Positions 15,633-23,946 of a stretch of DNA of 40,811 nucleotides are shown one piece after another (the stretch's first letter is position 1; each line of letters begins with the position of its first letter). The position numbers and the translations under genes are program-made. Location: NCBI GenBank assembly GCA_903845365.1, contig CAIMXI010000482.1, forward strand, positions 1 through 40,811, read 5' to 3'. This DNA is from an uncultured Geobacteraceae bacterium. Its GTDB lineage: Bacteria > Desulfobacterota > Desulfuromonadia > Geobacterales > Pseudopelobacteraceae. The notes under the pieces were generated by a model. It was given only the letters and a program-made list of their open reading frames with translations. It did no database searches and was not told the origin of the DNA.

Positions 15633-15953
15633 ATGACCTCACTGGTACAATCCATCATCCCAGAAATCCGTACCACGTTATCGACCATCTACGGCACTCG
15701 CATGGTCAAACTGTTGTTATTTGGCTCCCAAGCGCGGGGAGATACAGATCCTGGTTCTGATATTGATTTATTGGTGGTACTGAAAGACCCTGTAAATCCA
15801 TGCGAAGAGATTTCACGAGTCAGCGAGGCTACTTCCCGCATGTCTCTGGCATACGACACGGTGATTTCCTGCCTGTTCATGCAGGAAGAGCGCTACCTCC
15901 ACGAAAATAGTCCGCTGTTGCTGAATATTCGCCGGGAGGGTTTGGTGCTATGA
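15633..15953 (+). CDS. MNT-type nucleotidyltransferase, MntA-like antitoxin
   Basis: This 106-residue protein has a complete minimal nucleotidyltransferase signature, LLLFGSQARGDTDPGSDIDLLVVL at about residues 26-49, with the Asp-x-Asp pair. In MntA/HepT modules the nucleotidyltransferase AMPylates and silences a HEPN RNase. CAGGAG lies before the ATG. The next frame (15950) overlaps it by 4 nt, as a HEPN partner would, but that partner is truncated. It is therefore an antitoxin without an intact toxin. Confidence 0.83.
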   Translation: MTSLVQSIIPEIRTTLSTIYGTRMVKLLLFGSQARGDTDPGSDIDLLVVLKDPVNPCEEISRVSEATSRMSLAYDTVISCLFMQEERYLHENSPLLLNIRREGLVL

Positions 15954-16078
15954 CGACTGATCAACAGACATTGATTAGCAAAGCGGAAGAAAACATTGGT
16001 GCTGCTGGACGACCAACAAAAGCTCGTGTCTTTCTTCAGGCTGTGTCTGAGTTTTTGTTTCAGCTAAAGCAGGCATGA
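15950..16078 (+). pseudogene. Truncated HEPN-like ORF, 42 residues
   Basis: ATG 15950 overlaps the stop of the MNT gene, as a HEPN partner would. The first 20 residues (MTTDQQTLISKAEENIGAAG) resemble HEPN N-termini. Then the sequence changes to an unrelated tail ending QLKQA, and TGA 16076-16078 overlaps the ATG of the PP2C gene. A full HEPN protein is about 120-140 residues and carries an Arg-x4-6-His motif, which is absent here. The best reading is a deletion that fused a HEPN start to the end of another gene. Confidence 0.6.
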
Positions 16079-16851
16079 CCTCCGCTCACGCCACCCATCC
16101 CGGCCTCGTCCGCCAGAACAACGAAGATTCCCTCCGCACTGACGACAACCAGGGAATATACCTGCTGGCCGACGGCATTGGCGGTCACAATGCCGGTGAG
16201 ATAGCCAGTGCCCTTGCGGTTGAGACCGTTTACACCGCATTAAGCTCGTGTATTGCAAACTGCTCTTCCGATGACCTGTTTGACCTCATGGCACATGCCC
16301 TGCGCACCGCTCATGCTGAAATAGCAGCCAAGGCTCGATCAAGCCTGTCTTTTATGGGAATGGGAACGACGCTGGTTGTTGCAGTGGTGCGGGAGAATAT
16401 GGTGTATATTGCTCATACCGGGGATAGTCGGGCTTACCATTACAGCCAACCCCATCCCCTCCCTAACCCTCCCTTTATGCCCCAGAGGGTACTTGAAAGG
16501 GAGGGAACTCTGTTGCGGCGAATCACCAACGATCACACCATGGGAGATCAACTACTGGCAAACGGAGTTCCCAGAGAACAAATACAAGAGAAACAGTTTC
16601 ATAATCTCACCCAGGCGATTGGTTGCGGAGCGCCACCTCTCCCGGATTTCAGCACTGTTGAATTTGACCGGGGCGATCTGCTCCTCCTCTGTTCAGACGG
16701 TCTGACTGATATGCTTGCAGATAGCGAGATTGAAGCAATTCTTACAAATGGAGATGCTGACCTTGATACACTGGCCGGAAATTTAGTTGCCGCAGCCAAT
16801 GCAAATGGCGGGCGGGATAATGTGTCGGTGGTGCTGGTAAAATCCCCCTAA
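16075..16851 (+). CDS. PP2C-family Ser/Thr protein phosphatase
   Basis: This 258-residue PPM phosphatase would reverse Ser/Thr phosphorylation, with two Mg/Mn ions. Motifs in order are GLVRQNNEDS, LLADGIGGHNAGEIAS, GMGTTLVVAVV, AHTGDSRAY, LLLCSDGLTDML and GGRDNVSVV, all intact. Residues about 125-147, rich in Pro, are an insertion encoded by a palindromic repeat (16449-16510). The final residues and stop also lie in a related repeat at 16843-16890. ATG 16075 overlaps the truncated HEPN-like ORF. It is the natural counterpart of the three kinases upstream and lies 80 nt before the Clp ATPase. Confidence 0.92.
   Translation: MTSAHATHPGLVRQNNEDSLRTDDNQGIYLLADGIGGHNAGEIASALAVETVYTALSSCIANCSSDDLFDLMAHALRTAHAEIAAKARSSLSFMGMGTTLVVAVVRENMVYIAHTGDSRAYHYSQPHPLPNPPFMPQRVLEREGTLLRRITNDHTMGDQLLANGVPREQIQEKQFHNLTQAIGCGAPPLPDFSTVEFDRGDLLLLCSDGLTDMLADSEIEAILTNGDADLDTLAGNLVAAANANGGRDNVSVVLVKSP
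16449..16510. repeat. Palindromic repeat inserted in frame in the PP2C gene
   Basis: CCCTCCCTTT (16467-16476) pairs exactly with AAAGGGAGGG (16496-16505) across a loop that carries GCCCCAGAGGGT. The same core is found at 6459-6470 and 16864-16874 outside genes. The repeat encodes about 22 residues between the GDSRAY strand and the RRITNDHT strand of PP2C, a surface hairpin in other members, so the enzyme may tolerate it. Confidence 0.75.
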
Positions 16852-16890
16852 ATCCCCTTTAGGCCCCAGAGGGTCCTTTCTGAAGGGGGA
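16843..16890. repeat. Palindromic repeat at the end of the PP2C gene
   Basis: TCCCCCT (16843-16849) pairs with AGGGGGA (16884-16890) around a GGCCCCAGAGGGT core. It supplies the last PP2C codons and its TAA stop. As RNA it could also end transcription, since CTTTTT follows at 16891-16896, but the long loop makes that uncertain. Confidence 0.6.
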
Positions 16891-16908
16891 CTTTTTGAAT
16901 ACATTCGC

Positions 16909-16920
16909 TATTCGCGAATA
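16909..16920. promoter_or_regulatory. Perfect palindrome before the Clp ATPase
   Basis: TATTCGCGAATA is a perfect 12-bp palindrome abutting the AAGGA ribosome site of the Clp gene (ATG 16932). It could be an operator or an RNA hairpin that masks the ribosome site. The function is a guess from position. Confidence 0.3.
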
Positions 16921-16931
16921 AGGAATAATCT

Positions 16932-19247
16932 ATGAAACCGTTTTCCATTGCCGTCGATACCGCCTGGAAACTTGCCGTGTGGGAGGCCTCTGCTGCCAAA
17001 TCAGAGTTTGTTGAGAAAGAACAAGCTGTAATCGGGCTATTGAGTCTTGAAAAAGTCGCTGCAGGTAAACCTGACGACATGAAACTGTCCAGGAAACAGT
17101 GGAACAGCGTGAGGGCTGAATGGTCTGCACTGCAGGAAGTATTTACAACTTGTTCCCTTGAGGCCTCCACCCTGCGCCGTGAGCTGAGAAAAAGAATCGG
17201 CAAAGGTTCACATCAGCATACCGAAAACGTTATTCATCGCAGTCCGGAGTGTAAAGCATTCTTTCAAATAGCCGCTGCTCTGTCAGGTGAAGTTGAGCCA
17301 GTTTCAGCATTACATCTGCTGGCAGCAATTGTCGGAGAGCCAGGTTATCTGATGGGCCTTTTACTAAGAGATCATGCTGTTACACCGGCAGACCTGAAAG
17401 CAAAACTACTGGAGCGAGTTACACTGGGATTTAAAGTCCCTGTCGAGGAAGGGCCGATGAAGGAACAACCGAAATCATTTCTGGCAAAATTCGGTAAAGA
17501 CCTTACCCAGTCTGCACGGGATGGCAAGCTTGGTCCATTTATCGGGCGCCGCGATGAACTGCTTCAAGTCATTCAAACACTGGCTCGAAATTCCAAGAAT
17601 AATCCGGTATTGGTTGGAGAACCGGGTGTCGGTAAGACAGCAGTGGTGGAATCCTTGGCAGTACGATTGGTGGAGGGAAAGGTACCCGAATTTCTCAAGG
17701 GGAGCCGTATCATTGAATTGAGCATGGGGGTGCTGGTAGCCGGAACATCCTATCGTGGCGAATTTGAGGAACGACTTACCGGTATTATACGTGAGGCAAC
17801 TGAACAGAAAGACGTGATCCTATTTATTGACGAAATTCATACTCTGATTGGCACTGGCAAAGCAAGTGGCAGTATGGATGCAGCCCAGATCCTGAAGCCT
17901 GCCCTTGCCAGAGGAGAGCTGCGTTGTATCGGAGCAACCACCATAGCTGAATATCGCAAGCATATTGAAACCGATGCGGCCTTGGAGCGCCGCTTTGAAA
18001 AGGTGATCGTGGAAGAGCCGTCTCAGAACGAATGTATCGAGATGCTGAAAGGAATCAGATGCAAGTTGGAAGAACATCACGGCTGCATAATAGATGACGA
18101 TGCCATAAGTAGCGCGGTTGACCTCTCTATCCGCTTTGATAGCGACCACCGCCTGCCGGACAAAGCCATTGATCTGCTTGACCGAGCTGGAGCCAAGCAG
18201 CAGGCACCACGCCTGACGATGGTGGGTCAGAATGCATCCGTAGGCACGGTCAACGCCGAATCCATTGCCGATGTATTGGCAAGCAAACTGGGTATGCCAA
18301 GAGATATTATCTCCGGCCATCTGGGAAGCAATTTCAAGTCCCATCTACAAGGGCTTGCTGCCCGGTTGAAACAACGAGTTATCGGTCAGGATGTCGCTAT
18401 TGATTCAGTTGTTAATCGGCTGATAATGGCCTATAGCGGCATATCTACCCGAAAAGGGCCGTTAGGTGTGTTTCTGTTTCTTGGACCTTCTGGTGTCGGC
18501 AAGACTGAGCTTGCCAGGTCGCTGGCCTTTGAACTCTTTGGTAGTGACAAATCCATGATCCGTTTGGACATGTCGGAATATATGGAAGAGCACAGCACGT
18601 CAAAACTGGTTGGTTCACCACCTGGGTATGTGGGTTATGAAGATGAGGGGCAACTGACCGGTAGGTTGCGGACAAAACCCTATTCCATTCTGCTATTGGA
18701 TGAAGTCGAAAAAGCCCACCCCAAGATATTCGACATATTTTTGCAACTCTTTGACGAAGGGCGTATCACTGATGCCAAAGGGCGCACCGTGGACGCCAGT
18801 AATTGCATCATTATTCTGACCAGCAATATTAAGTCTGGCAAATCGAAAAAACTGGGCTTTGGTGCTGTGGACGAGCCAGCAAAACCGGATGATATCCCGG
18901 AACTAAAGCAGTTCTTCCGACCTGAACTGTTAAACCGACTGGATGAGCAGATACTATTCCGTTCTCTTGAGAAAGACGATATTCAAAGAATACTTGAACC
19001 GATTCTAGACGCTATCCGCAAGAGGCTCAAGGATCAGCACGGCATCACTCTTGAAATTGATGCACAAGCAAAGGAACTTCTGGCAGACAAAGGCTACAAA
19101 CCTGAATATGGAGCACGAGAGCTACGGCGGGTTGTTGAGCGGGAACTTGAGATGAAGCTGGCAGAAATTATATTGAATTTTGAAAACCACTCGCATACTC
19201 TGGCTGTACTGTTAAAGAATAATAGATTGGTGTTGACGTGGCGCTGA
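16932..19247 (+). CDS. ClpA-like AAA+ unfoldase
   Basis: This 771-residue Hsp100 protein has a divergent N-domain (1-150), AAA1 with Walker A GEPGVGKT near 230 and Walker [10 protein letters not shown] near 296, and AAA2 with [10 protein letters not shown] near 518 and [10 protein letters not shown] near 588. No long coiled middle domain separates them, so it is ClpA-like rather than ClpB or ClpC. Leu641-Gly-Phe643 occupies the place of the IGL/VGF loop that docks ClpP, so a protease partner is possible. It follows PP2C by 80 nt and overlaps tlyA by 10 nt. The unusual N-domain suggests specialised substrates. Confidence 0.88.
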   Translation: MKPFSIAVDTAWKLAVWEASAAKSEFVEKEQAVIGLLSLEKVAAGKPDDMKLSRKQWNSVRAEWSALQEVFTTCSLEASTLRRELRKRIGKGSHQHTENVIHRSPECKAFFQIAAALSGEVEPVSALHLLAAIVGEPGYLMGLLLRDHAVTPADLKAKLLERVTLGFKVPVEEGPMKEQPKSFLAKFGKDLTQSARDGKLGPFIGRRDELLQVIQTLARNSKNNPVLVGEPGVGKTAVVESLAVRLVEGKVPEFLKGSRIIELSMGVLVAGTSYRGEFEERLTGIIREATEQKDVILFIDEIHTLIGTGKASGSMDAAQILKPALARGELRCIGATTIAEYRKHIETDAALERRFEKVIVEEPSQNECIEMLKGIRCKLEEHHGCIIDDDAISSAVDLSIRFDSDHRLPDKAIDLLDRAGAKQQAPRLTMVGQNASVGTVNAESIADVLASKLGMPRDIISGHLGSNFKSHLQGLAARLKQRVIGQDVAIDSVVNRLIMAYSGISTRKGPLGVFLFLGPSGVGKTELARSLAFELFGSDKSMIRLDMSEYMEEHSTSKLVGSPPGYVGYEDEGQLTGRLRTKPYSILLLDEVEKAHPKIFDIFLQLFDEGRITDAKGRTVDASNCIIILTSNIKSGKSKKLGFGAVDEPAKPDDIPELKQFFRPELLNRLDEQILFRSLEKDDIQRILEPILDAIRKRLKDQHGITLEIDAQAKELLADKGYKPEYGARELRRVVERELEMKLAEIILNFENHSHTLAVLLKNNRLVLTWR

Positions 19248-19975
19248 AACAACGCCTCGATAAACTGATTTTATCGCGCGATCTGGCTCTGTCGATCGAA
19301 AAGGCGCGTGCCCTGATAATGGCCGGACTGGTGGTTGTTGGCGACCACACCGTTGACAAACCGGGCCATCAGGTGGCTGTAGATGCGGATATCCGGCTCA
19401 GGGGTGAGGTTCTCCCGTATGTAAGTCGCGGTGGCCTCAAGCTGCGGAGAGCGTTGGATGAATTTGCTGTTGATGTGACAGGGCTTGTCGCAGTTGATGT
19501 CGGATCATCCACAGGCGGCTTCACCGATTGTCTGCTACAGGCGGGTGCGGCTAGGGTTTTTGCCATTGATGTCGGTTATGGTCAGTTGGCCTGGAAGCTA
19601 CGGCAGGATGCGCGTGTAGTCAGCATGGAGAAAACCAATATCCGCTCTGTAACGCCGGAACAGCTTGATGATATACCTGTTTTGGCCGTCATTGATGCTT
19701 CATTCATCGGGCTGGCCAAGGTGCTGCCAGCGACGATTGGTCTGCTGAAGCCGGGTAGTCGGATCATAGCACTTATCAAGCCGCAGTTTGAGGTCGGTAA
19801 AGGCGAAGTAGGGAAGGGGGGGGTGGTGCGCGATCCTGCCGCCCACGGTAAAGTAATCGAAGATGTCCGCCGTACCGCATCTGAGCTTGGACTGACCGTC
19901 TCCGGTCTCTGCGAATCGCCGATAACCGGGGCGGATGGCAATCGCGAGTTTCTGATACTGCTGCAACTACGATAG
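19238..19975 (+). CDS. tlyA: TlyA family rRNA methyltransferase
   Basis: TlyA-type proteins 2'-O-methylate rRNA cytidines and are often annotated as hemolysin A. The 245-residue protein has an N-terminal S4 RNA-binding domain (LDKLILSRDLALSIEKARALIMAG) and an FtsJ-like methyltransferase domain with SAM motif VAVDVGSSTGGFTDCLL near residue 90. The IALIKPQFEVGK motif holds the catalytic Lys region. The GTG start at 19238 lies within the end of the Clp gene (10-nt overlap), so translation may be coupled. The length is normal. Confidence 0.92.
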   Translation: MALKQRLDKLILSRDLALSIEKARALIMAGLVVVGDHTVDKPGHQVAVDADIRLRGEVLPYVSRGGLKLRRALDEFAVDVTGLVAVDVGSSTGGFTDCLLQAGAARVFAIDVGYGQLAWKLRQDARVVSMEKTNIRSVTPEQLDDIPVLAVIDASFIGLAKVLPATIGLLKPGSRIIALIKPQFEVGKGEVGKGGVVRDPAAHGKVIEDVRRTASELGLTVSGLCESPITGADGNREFLILLQLR

Positions 19976-19999
19976 TTCCATGAAGAAAGGGAGGCTGAT

Positions 20000-20344
20000 A
20001 TGGAGAACTGTATCTTCTGTAAAATAATTCGTGGCGAAATACCGTCAAAGAAGGTTTTTGAAGACGAACGTCTGCTCGTGATTGAAGACTTGTCACCTCA
20101 AGCGCCGTTACACCTGCTGCTGTTACCGAAAAAACATTTCGTCAACTGTCTCGACATGACTGCAGAGGATGATGCGTTAGTCGGGTACATCTTCAGGAAG
20201 GGTGGTGAGATTGCCGGTAAAGACGTTTACGCACAATCAGGGTTCAGGATTGTGCAAAATAACGGGTCAGGAGCCGGTCAGTCGGTCTTTCACATCCACT
20301 TTCATCTGCTGGCCGGGAGAAACCTGGTCTGGCCTCCGGGTTAG
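20000..20344 (+). CDS. HIT family nucleotide-binding protein
   Basis: This 114-residue protein has the histidine triad HIHFHLL near the C-terminus and an N-terminal CIFCKIIRGEIPS, typical of HINT-type purine nucleoside phosphoramidases. AAAGGGAGG precedes the ATG. It follows tlyA by 24 nt and is probably co-transcribed. The next gene, rodA, is convergent, and no clear terminator was found in the 86 nt between. Its physiological substrate is unknown, as for most bacterial members. Confidence 0.93.
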   Translation: MENCIFCKIIRGEIPSKKVFEDERLLVIEDLSPQAPLHLLLLPKKHFVNCLDMTAEDDALVGYIFRKGGEIAGKDVYAQSGFRIVQNNGSGAGQSVFHIHFHLLAGRNLVWPPG

Positions 20345-20430
20345 ACCTGAAAACCGTTTGCAATGATGAATTCTGGTCTGCACTGTTCCAATGAACGCCG
20401 GAATTGCATGTCACGCCCATGCCCGGCCTG

Positions 20431-21531
20431 TCAGAACATGAAGCGCCGCATACTGATATTTTGAAGAAGTCCTATACCAACCATGGATGTTATCATCGAC
20501 GTTCCTCCATAGGAAAAAAAGGGCAGTGGAACTCCGACTACCGGAAACATCCCTATCACCATTCCCATGTTGATGACGGTATGCCAGAAGAGCATGGCGG
20601 TGACCCCTATCGCAAGTAGTCCGCCAAAACGGTCGTTGCAGCGATTGGCAATATTTAGTCCCCAGAGCACCAGCATAAAATAGATGGCAATGAGCAGCAG
20701 GCAGCCGATGAAGCCCCATTCCTCAGCGAATACGGAAAAAGCAAAATCGGTATGCTGTTCAGGAAGGAATCGAAGCTGTGACTGGGTTCCTTTGACAAAG
20801 CCTTTGCCGGTAAGCCCACCTGATCCTACCGCTATTTTACTTTGAATGATGTGATAGCCACTGCCAAGGCGCGACCGTTCCGGGTTCAGAAAGTCAAGGA
20901 CACGGTTTTTCTGGTATGGTCGGAAGACGAACGCCCAGCCGAGCCAGGCCATGGGAATAGCAACACAGACAAAAGTAACAATGGTGTACCAGCGCAGGCC
21001 AACGTACATGATCATTGATAGTGCGATAAGCGAAATTAGAGTGGCGGTACCTAAATCCGGCTGTTTCATGATTAATGCTACTGGCAGGGCAAGAAGGCTT
21101 AACGGAATGAGCACATCTTTTACAGTCAGGCTGCCGACCGCGTGAAAATTATTAAAAAATCTGGCGAACGTCACAATTATGACGATCTTCATAAGTTCGG
21201 ACGGCTGGATATTAAAAAAACCGAGGTTCAGCCAGCGGGTTGCCCCCATCGATCTCCTGCCTATTACAAGCACCGCAATCAGCAGTAGTACCAGAAAACC
21301 ATAAAACCAGTAGGAAATATCCTCCAGAATGTGATAGTCGCGGCTGCAAACTGCCAGTGAAATGGCAATTCCGACCAGCATCCAGTAAAGCTGCTTCAAA
21401 TAGTAGGGCATACCAACAATTTTATAAGGTGTCGTGGCGCTATAAATATTCAAAACCCCGAGCAGGCATATCGTCAACACCAGCCCTGCCAGAACCCAGT
21501 CAATACTTGTCAGGAGGCGGCGATCAATCAT
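20431..21531 (-). CDS. rodA: Rod shape-determining protein RodA (SEDS glycosyltransferase)
   Basis: RodA is the inner-membrane SEDS peptidoglycan polymerase that works with PBP2 in cell elongation. About 366 residues carry many hydrophobic helices and the SEDS signatures NLGFFNIQPSELMKI, KQPDLGTA and the C-terminal PFFSYGGTSM. I choose ATG 21531 because GGAG precedes it at good distance; an ATG at 21546 would add five residues. It overlaps the end of mrdA by 8 nt and is the last gene of the minus-strand operon. Confidence 0.93.
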   Translation of the reverse strand: MIDRRLLTSIDWVLAGLVLTICLLGVLNIYSATTPYKIVGMPYYLKQLYWMLVGIAISLAVCSRDYHILEDISYWFYGFLVLLLIAVLVIGRRSMGATRWLNLGFFNIQPSELMKIVIIVTFARFFNNFHAVGSLTVKDVLIPLSLLALPVALIMKQPDLGTATLISLIALSMIMYVGLRWYTIVTFVCVAIPMAWLGWAFVFRPYQKNRVLDFLNPERSRLGSGYHIIQSKIAVGSGGLTGKGFVKGTQSQLRFLPEQHTDFAFSVFAEEWGFIGCLLLIAIYFMLVLWGLNIANRCNDRFGGLLAIGVTAMLFWHTVINMGMVIGMFPVVGVPLPFFSYGGTSMITSMVGIGLLQNISMRRFMF

Positions 21532-23455
21532 GGGGGGCAGCTCCATTAACGCTTGGTGCTTTCACAACCGCTGGCACACTGATTTCTTCAGAGTCAACAT
21601 CATCCTCATCCTCTTCTGCAGAACCGCCTGTTTCTTTGCGGGGAGGTTTTTTACCATCAAAATAGGTTCTCAGTATTCTTCCGGCTATAGGCGCTGCTGC
21701 AGATCCGCCATGCTCACCATGTTCAACGACTACAGCGACGGCTATTTCCGGCTTTTCAAATGGTGCAAATGCGACAAAGATGGCGTGATCACGGTATTGG
21801 TATTTGGAGTTATTTTTACCGTTACGCATTTTTACCACCTGTGATGAACCTGTTTTTCCTGCCACTTTGACGTCATAGAGTCTTGCCTTGGCTCCTGTCC
21901 CGCCCGGTTCATTGACAACCGCCAGCATCCCCAGTTTTACAAGGCGGAACGATTCTTTTGGGAAAGATGCGGTGCCGATAATTTCATTTTTGGTTTCTTT
22001 GAGGGTAATCCCGTCTGCATCAACAATCCGTTTAACAAGGTGGGGGCGATAGATTGTTCCTTCGTTGGCTATTGTTGCTGTCATGGAAGCAAGCTGGATA
22101 GGGGTCATGGTAACAGCGCCCTGACCTATCGAAACAGGGAGGGTTTCGCCATGATACCATCTTTTGCCGAATCGTTTCTGCTTCCACTCAGAGGTTGGGA
22201 TGAGCCCGCTCTTCTCGTTAAGCAGTTCAAGGCCGAGAGGAGAGCCCAGCTTGAATGCATGTGCGGCTGCGGCTATTTTATTCACGCCAAGTTTTTCACC
22301 CAGTTGGTAATAAAATACATCACATGATTCCCGTAGTGACTTGTGCAGATTCGTTTTTCCGTGCCCTTTTCTGTTCCAGCAGTTGAACGTTGATCCCCCT
22401 AAAGTATGGCTGCCATCGCAGTTTATCGATGTTGTCTCATCGATAGTGCCATCTTGTAATCCGGCCAGAGCGGTAATTACCTTGAAGGTGGAGCCTGGAG
22501 GATATTGGCCGCTGAGAGCTTTATTTTCAAGCGGATGGCGTATATCGTCAAGATATCCCTGCCAGATATCTGCAGGCAGTTTGCCGCTGAACAGTGCCGG
22601 TTCAAGACCGGGATTGCTGACAAATGCCAGAATTTCGCCGGTTGTGACGTCCATGGCAACCGCTGCGCCGGCCTGATCGCCAAAAGCTCTCTCAGCCTGT
22701 TTCTGTATCGCAGAATCAATTGTTAGTATAACGCTGTTGCCGACGGTTGGACTGCTCTCGGAGATAGTTCGCAATATTCTGCCGCGCGCGTCAACTTCAA
22801 GCTGACGTCCACCGTCACCGCCATGCAGTTCATTCTCCAGAGCCCGTTCGATCCCGTTTTTGCCAACGTAGTCTCCGGAATTGTACCCTTCAAATGCCTC
22901 TGAATCCAGTTCCTTCTCTGAAACTTCGCCGATATAACCGAGGAGATGTGCGGCATGTTCTTTGCTGCTGTACTCACGAACCGGTTTCATTTCAATCTCG
23001 ATTCCTGGCAGGCGCAAGCGGTTTTCTTCAATAATCTCAACATGGTCGCGGGATATATTGGATGCCAGAACAATTGGATAGTACTTGGCGCGGTTAGTAC
23101 CTTTATTCCATCGTTCCGCCATTTCAGTGCGGTCAAGCCCAAGCAGAGTCGAGAGAAGTGTGAGAAGAGCATCCTTGTCCGTCACCTCCTGCGGAATGAC
23201 GGCAAGACTGAACGACGGTCGGTTGCTTACCAGCACTTTTCCGGCACGATCCAGTATTGTGCCACGGGAAGCGGCCACCGGTACGAAGCGGAGCCGATTC
23301 TTTTCCGACATGGAGTGATAATCTTCCGCGTTCAGTATTTGCAGATGCCATAGCCTTGTCACCAGAAGCAGAAAGGCGATACCAACTACGAGCGAAAGCA
23401 TCATTACACGCTGTTTTGAGTCAACAGATTCTTTGGCAAAGCGGCGCTCTTTCAT
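21524..23455 (-). CDS. mrdA: Penicillin-binding protein 2 (MrdA)
   Basis: PBP2 is the transpeptidase of the elongasome. The 643-residue protein has a short cytosolic tail, a membrane anchor near residues 17-38, a dimerisation domain with RGTILDRAGKVL and RLPGIEIEMKPVREY, and a transpeptidase domain with the Ser of PPGSTFKV, SCD of LRESCDVFYY and KTG of VAGKTGSSQVV. The C-terminus carries an acidic tail (EEDEDDVDSEE) not essential to the fold. Its ATG overlaps the mreD stop by 4 nt, and its end overlaps rodA. Confidence 0.95.
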   Translation of the reverse strand: MKERRFAKESVDSKQRVMMLSLVVGIAFLLLVTRLWHLQILNAEDYHSMSEKNRLRFVPVAASRGTILDRAGKVLVSNRPSFSLAVIPQEVTDKDALLTLLSTLLGLDRTEMAERWNKGTNRAKYYPIVLASNISRDHVEIIEENRLRLPGIEIEMKPVREYSSKEHAAHLLGYIGEVSEKELDSEAFEGYNSGDYVGKNGIERALENELHGGDGGRQLEVDARGRILRTISESSPTVGNSVILTIDSAIQKQAERAFGDQAGAAVAMDVTTGEILAFVSNPGLEPALFSGKLPADIWQGYLDDIRHPLENKALSGQYPPGSTFKVITALAGLQDGTIDETTSINCDGSHTLGGSTFNCWNRKGHGKTNLHKSLRESCDVFYYQLGEKLGVNKIAAAAHAFKLGSPLGLELLNEKSGLIPTSEWKQKRFGKRWYHGETLPVSIGQGAVTMTPIQLASMTATIANEGTIYRPHLVKRIVDADGITLKETKNEIIGTASFPKESFRLVKLGMLAVVNEPGGTGAKARLYDVKVAGKTGSSQVVKMRNGKNNSKYQYRDHAIFVAFAPFEKPEIAVAVVVEHGEHGGSAAAPIAGRILRTYFDGKKPPRKETGGSAEEDEDDVDSEEISVPAVVKAPSVNGAAPHD

Positions 23456-23946
23456 GTTGATGGCACTTGTTCGTCAAAACCGGGGAATACGGTAACAATT
23501 GATGCGACAAAGGCATTTACGAGGAGAAGGGGGAATAAACCTGAAAGCATGGAATAAACAATTCCGGGGGACGCCGTAAACATGGTTATCAGGATCAGGC
23601 TCAAGGCGAAATTGACAAACGTCACGCCGATAACGGTCAGGACAAAGAGGAAGGCACTTTCAGCGTATAAACGATCTGAGGCACTCTTTATGATGAGAAA
23701 TGAAATCAGAAAAGTGGTGGCATTAAGGCCGAGGAACAATCCACTACAGACGTCATTGAGCATGCCAAGCATCCAGGCCAGAGGTGCCCCCACTTCAGAT
23801 GATCCGCGCAGTGCCATGAAAACCATGATGACGAGCAGCAGATCCGGCTTGAATGAGGGGTGGATGAAGACCGGAAGCAATGATACCTGAACAACAATTG
23901 ATGAAATAATGGCACAGAACAGCAGTAAGACGGCACGACTACTCAT
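23452..23946 (-). CDS. mreD: Rod shape-determining protein MreD
   Basis: MreD is a small inner-membrane protein of the elongasome that partners MreC. The 164-residue protein has about five hydrophobic segments and an FKPDLLLVIMVFMAL helix typical of the family. It overlaps mreC by 8 nt upstream and mrdA by 4 nt downstream. Sequence conservation in this family is low, so position in the operon carries much of the evidence. Confidence 0.9.
   Translation of the reverse strand: MSSRAVLLLFCAIISSIVVQVSLLPVFIHPSFKPDLLLVIMVFMALRGSSEVGAPLAWMLGMLNDVCSGLFLGLNATTFLISFLIIKSASDRLYAESAFLFVLTVIGVTFVNFALSLILITMFTASPGIVYSMLSGLFPLLLVNAFVASIVTVFPGFDEQVPST

Noticed and set aside
3762-19247. Type VI secretion post-translational control cluster (FHA, kinase, PP2C, Clp)
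   Set aside because: No sheath, tube, baseplate or membrane-complex genes are present, and the Clp protein looks ClpA-like rather than ClpV.
20404-20619. Plus-strand gene opposite rodA
   Set aside because: Shadow of the rodA coding sequence with no ribosome site or recognisable protein.
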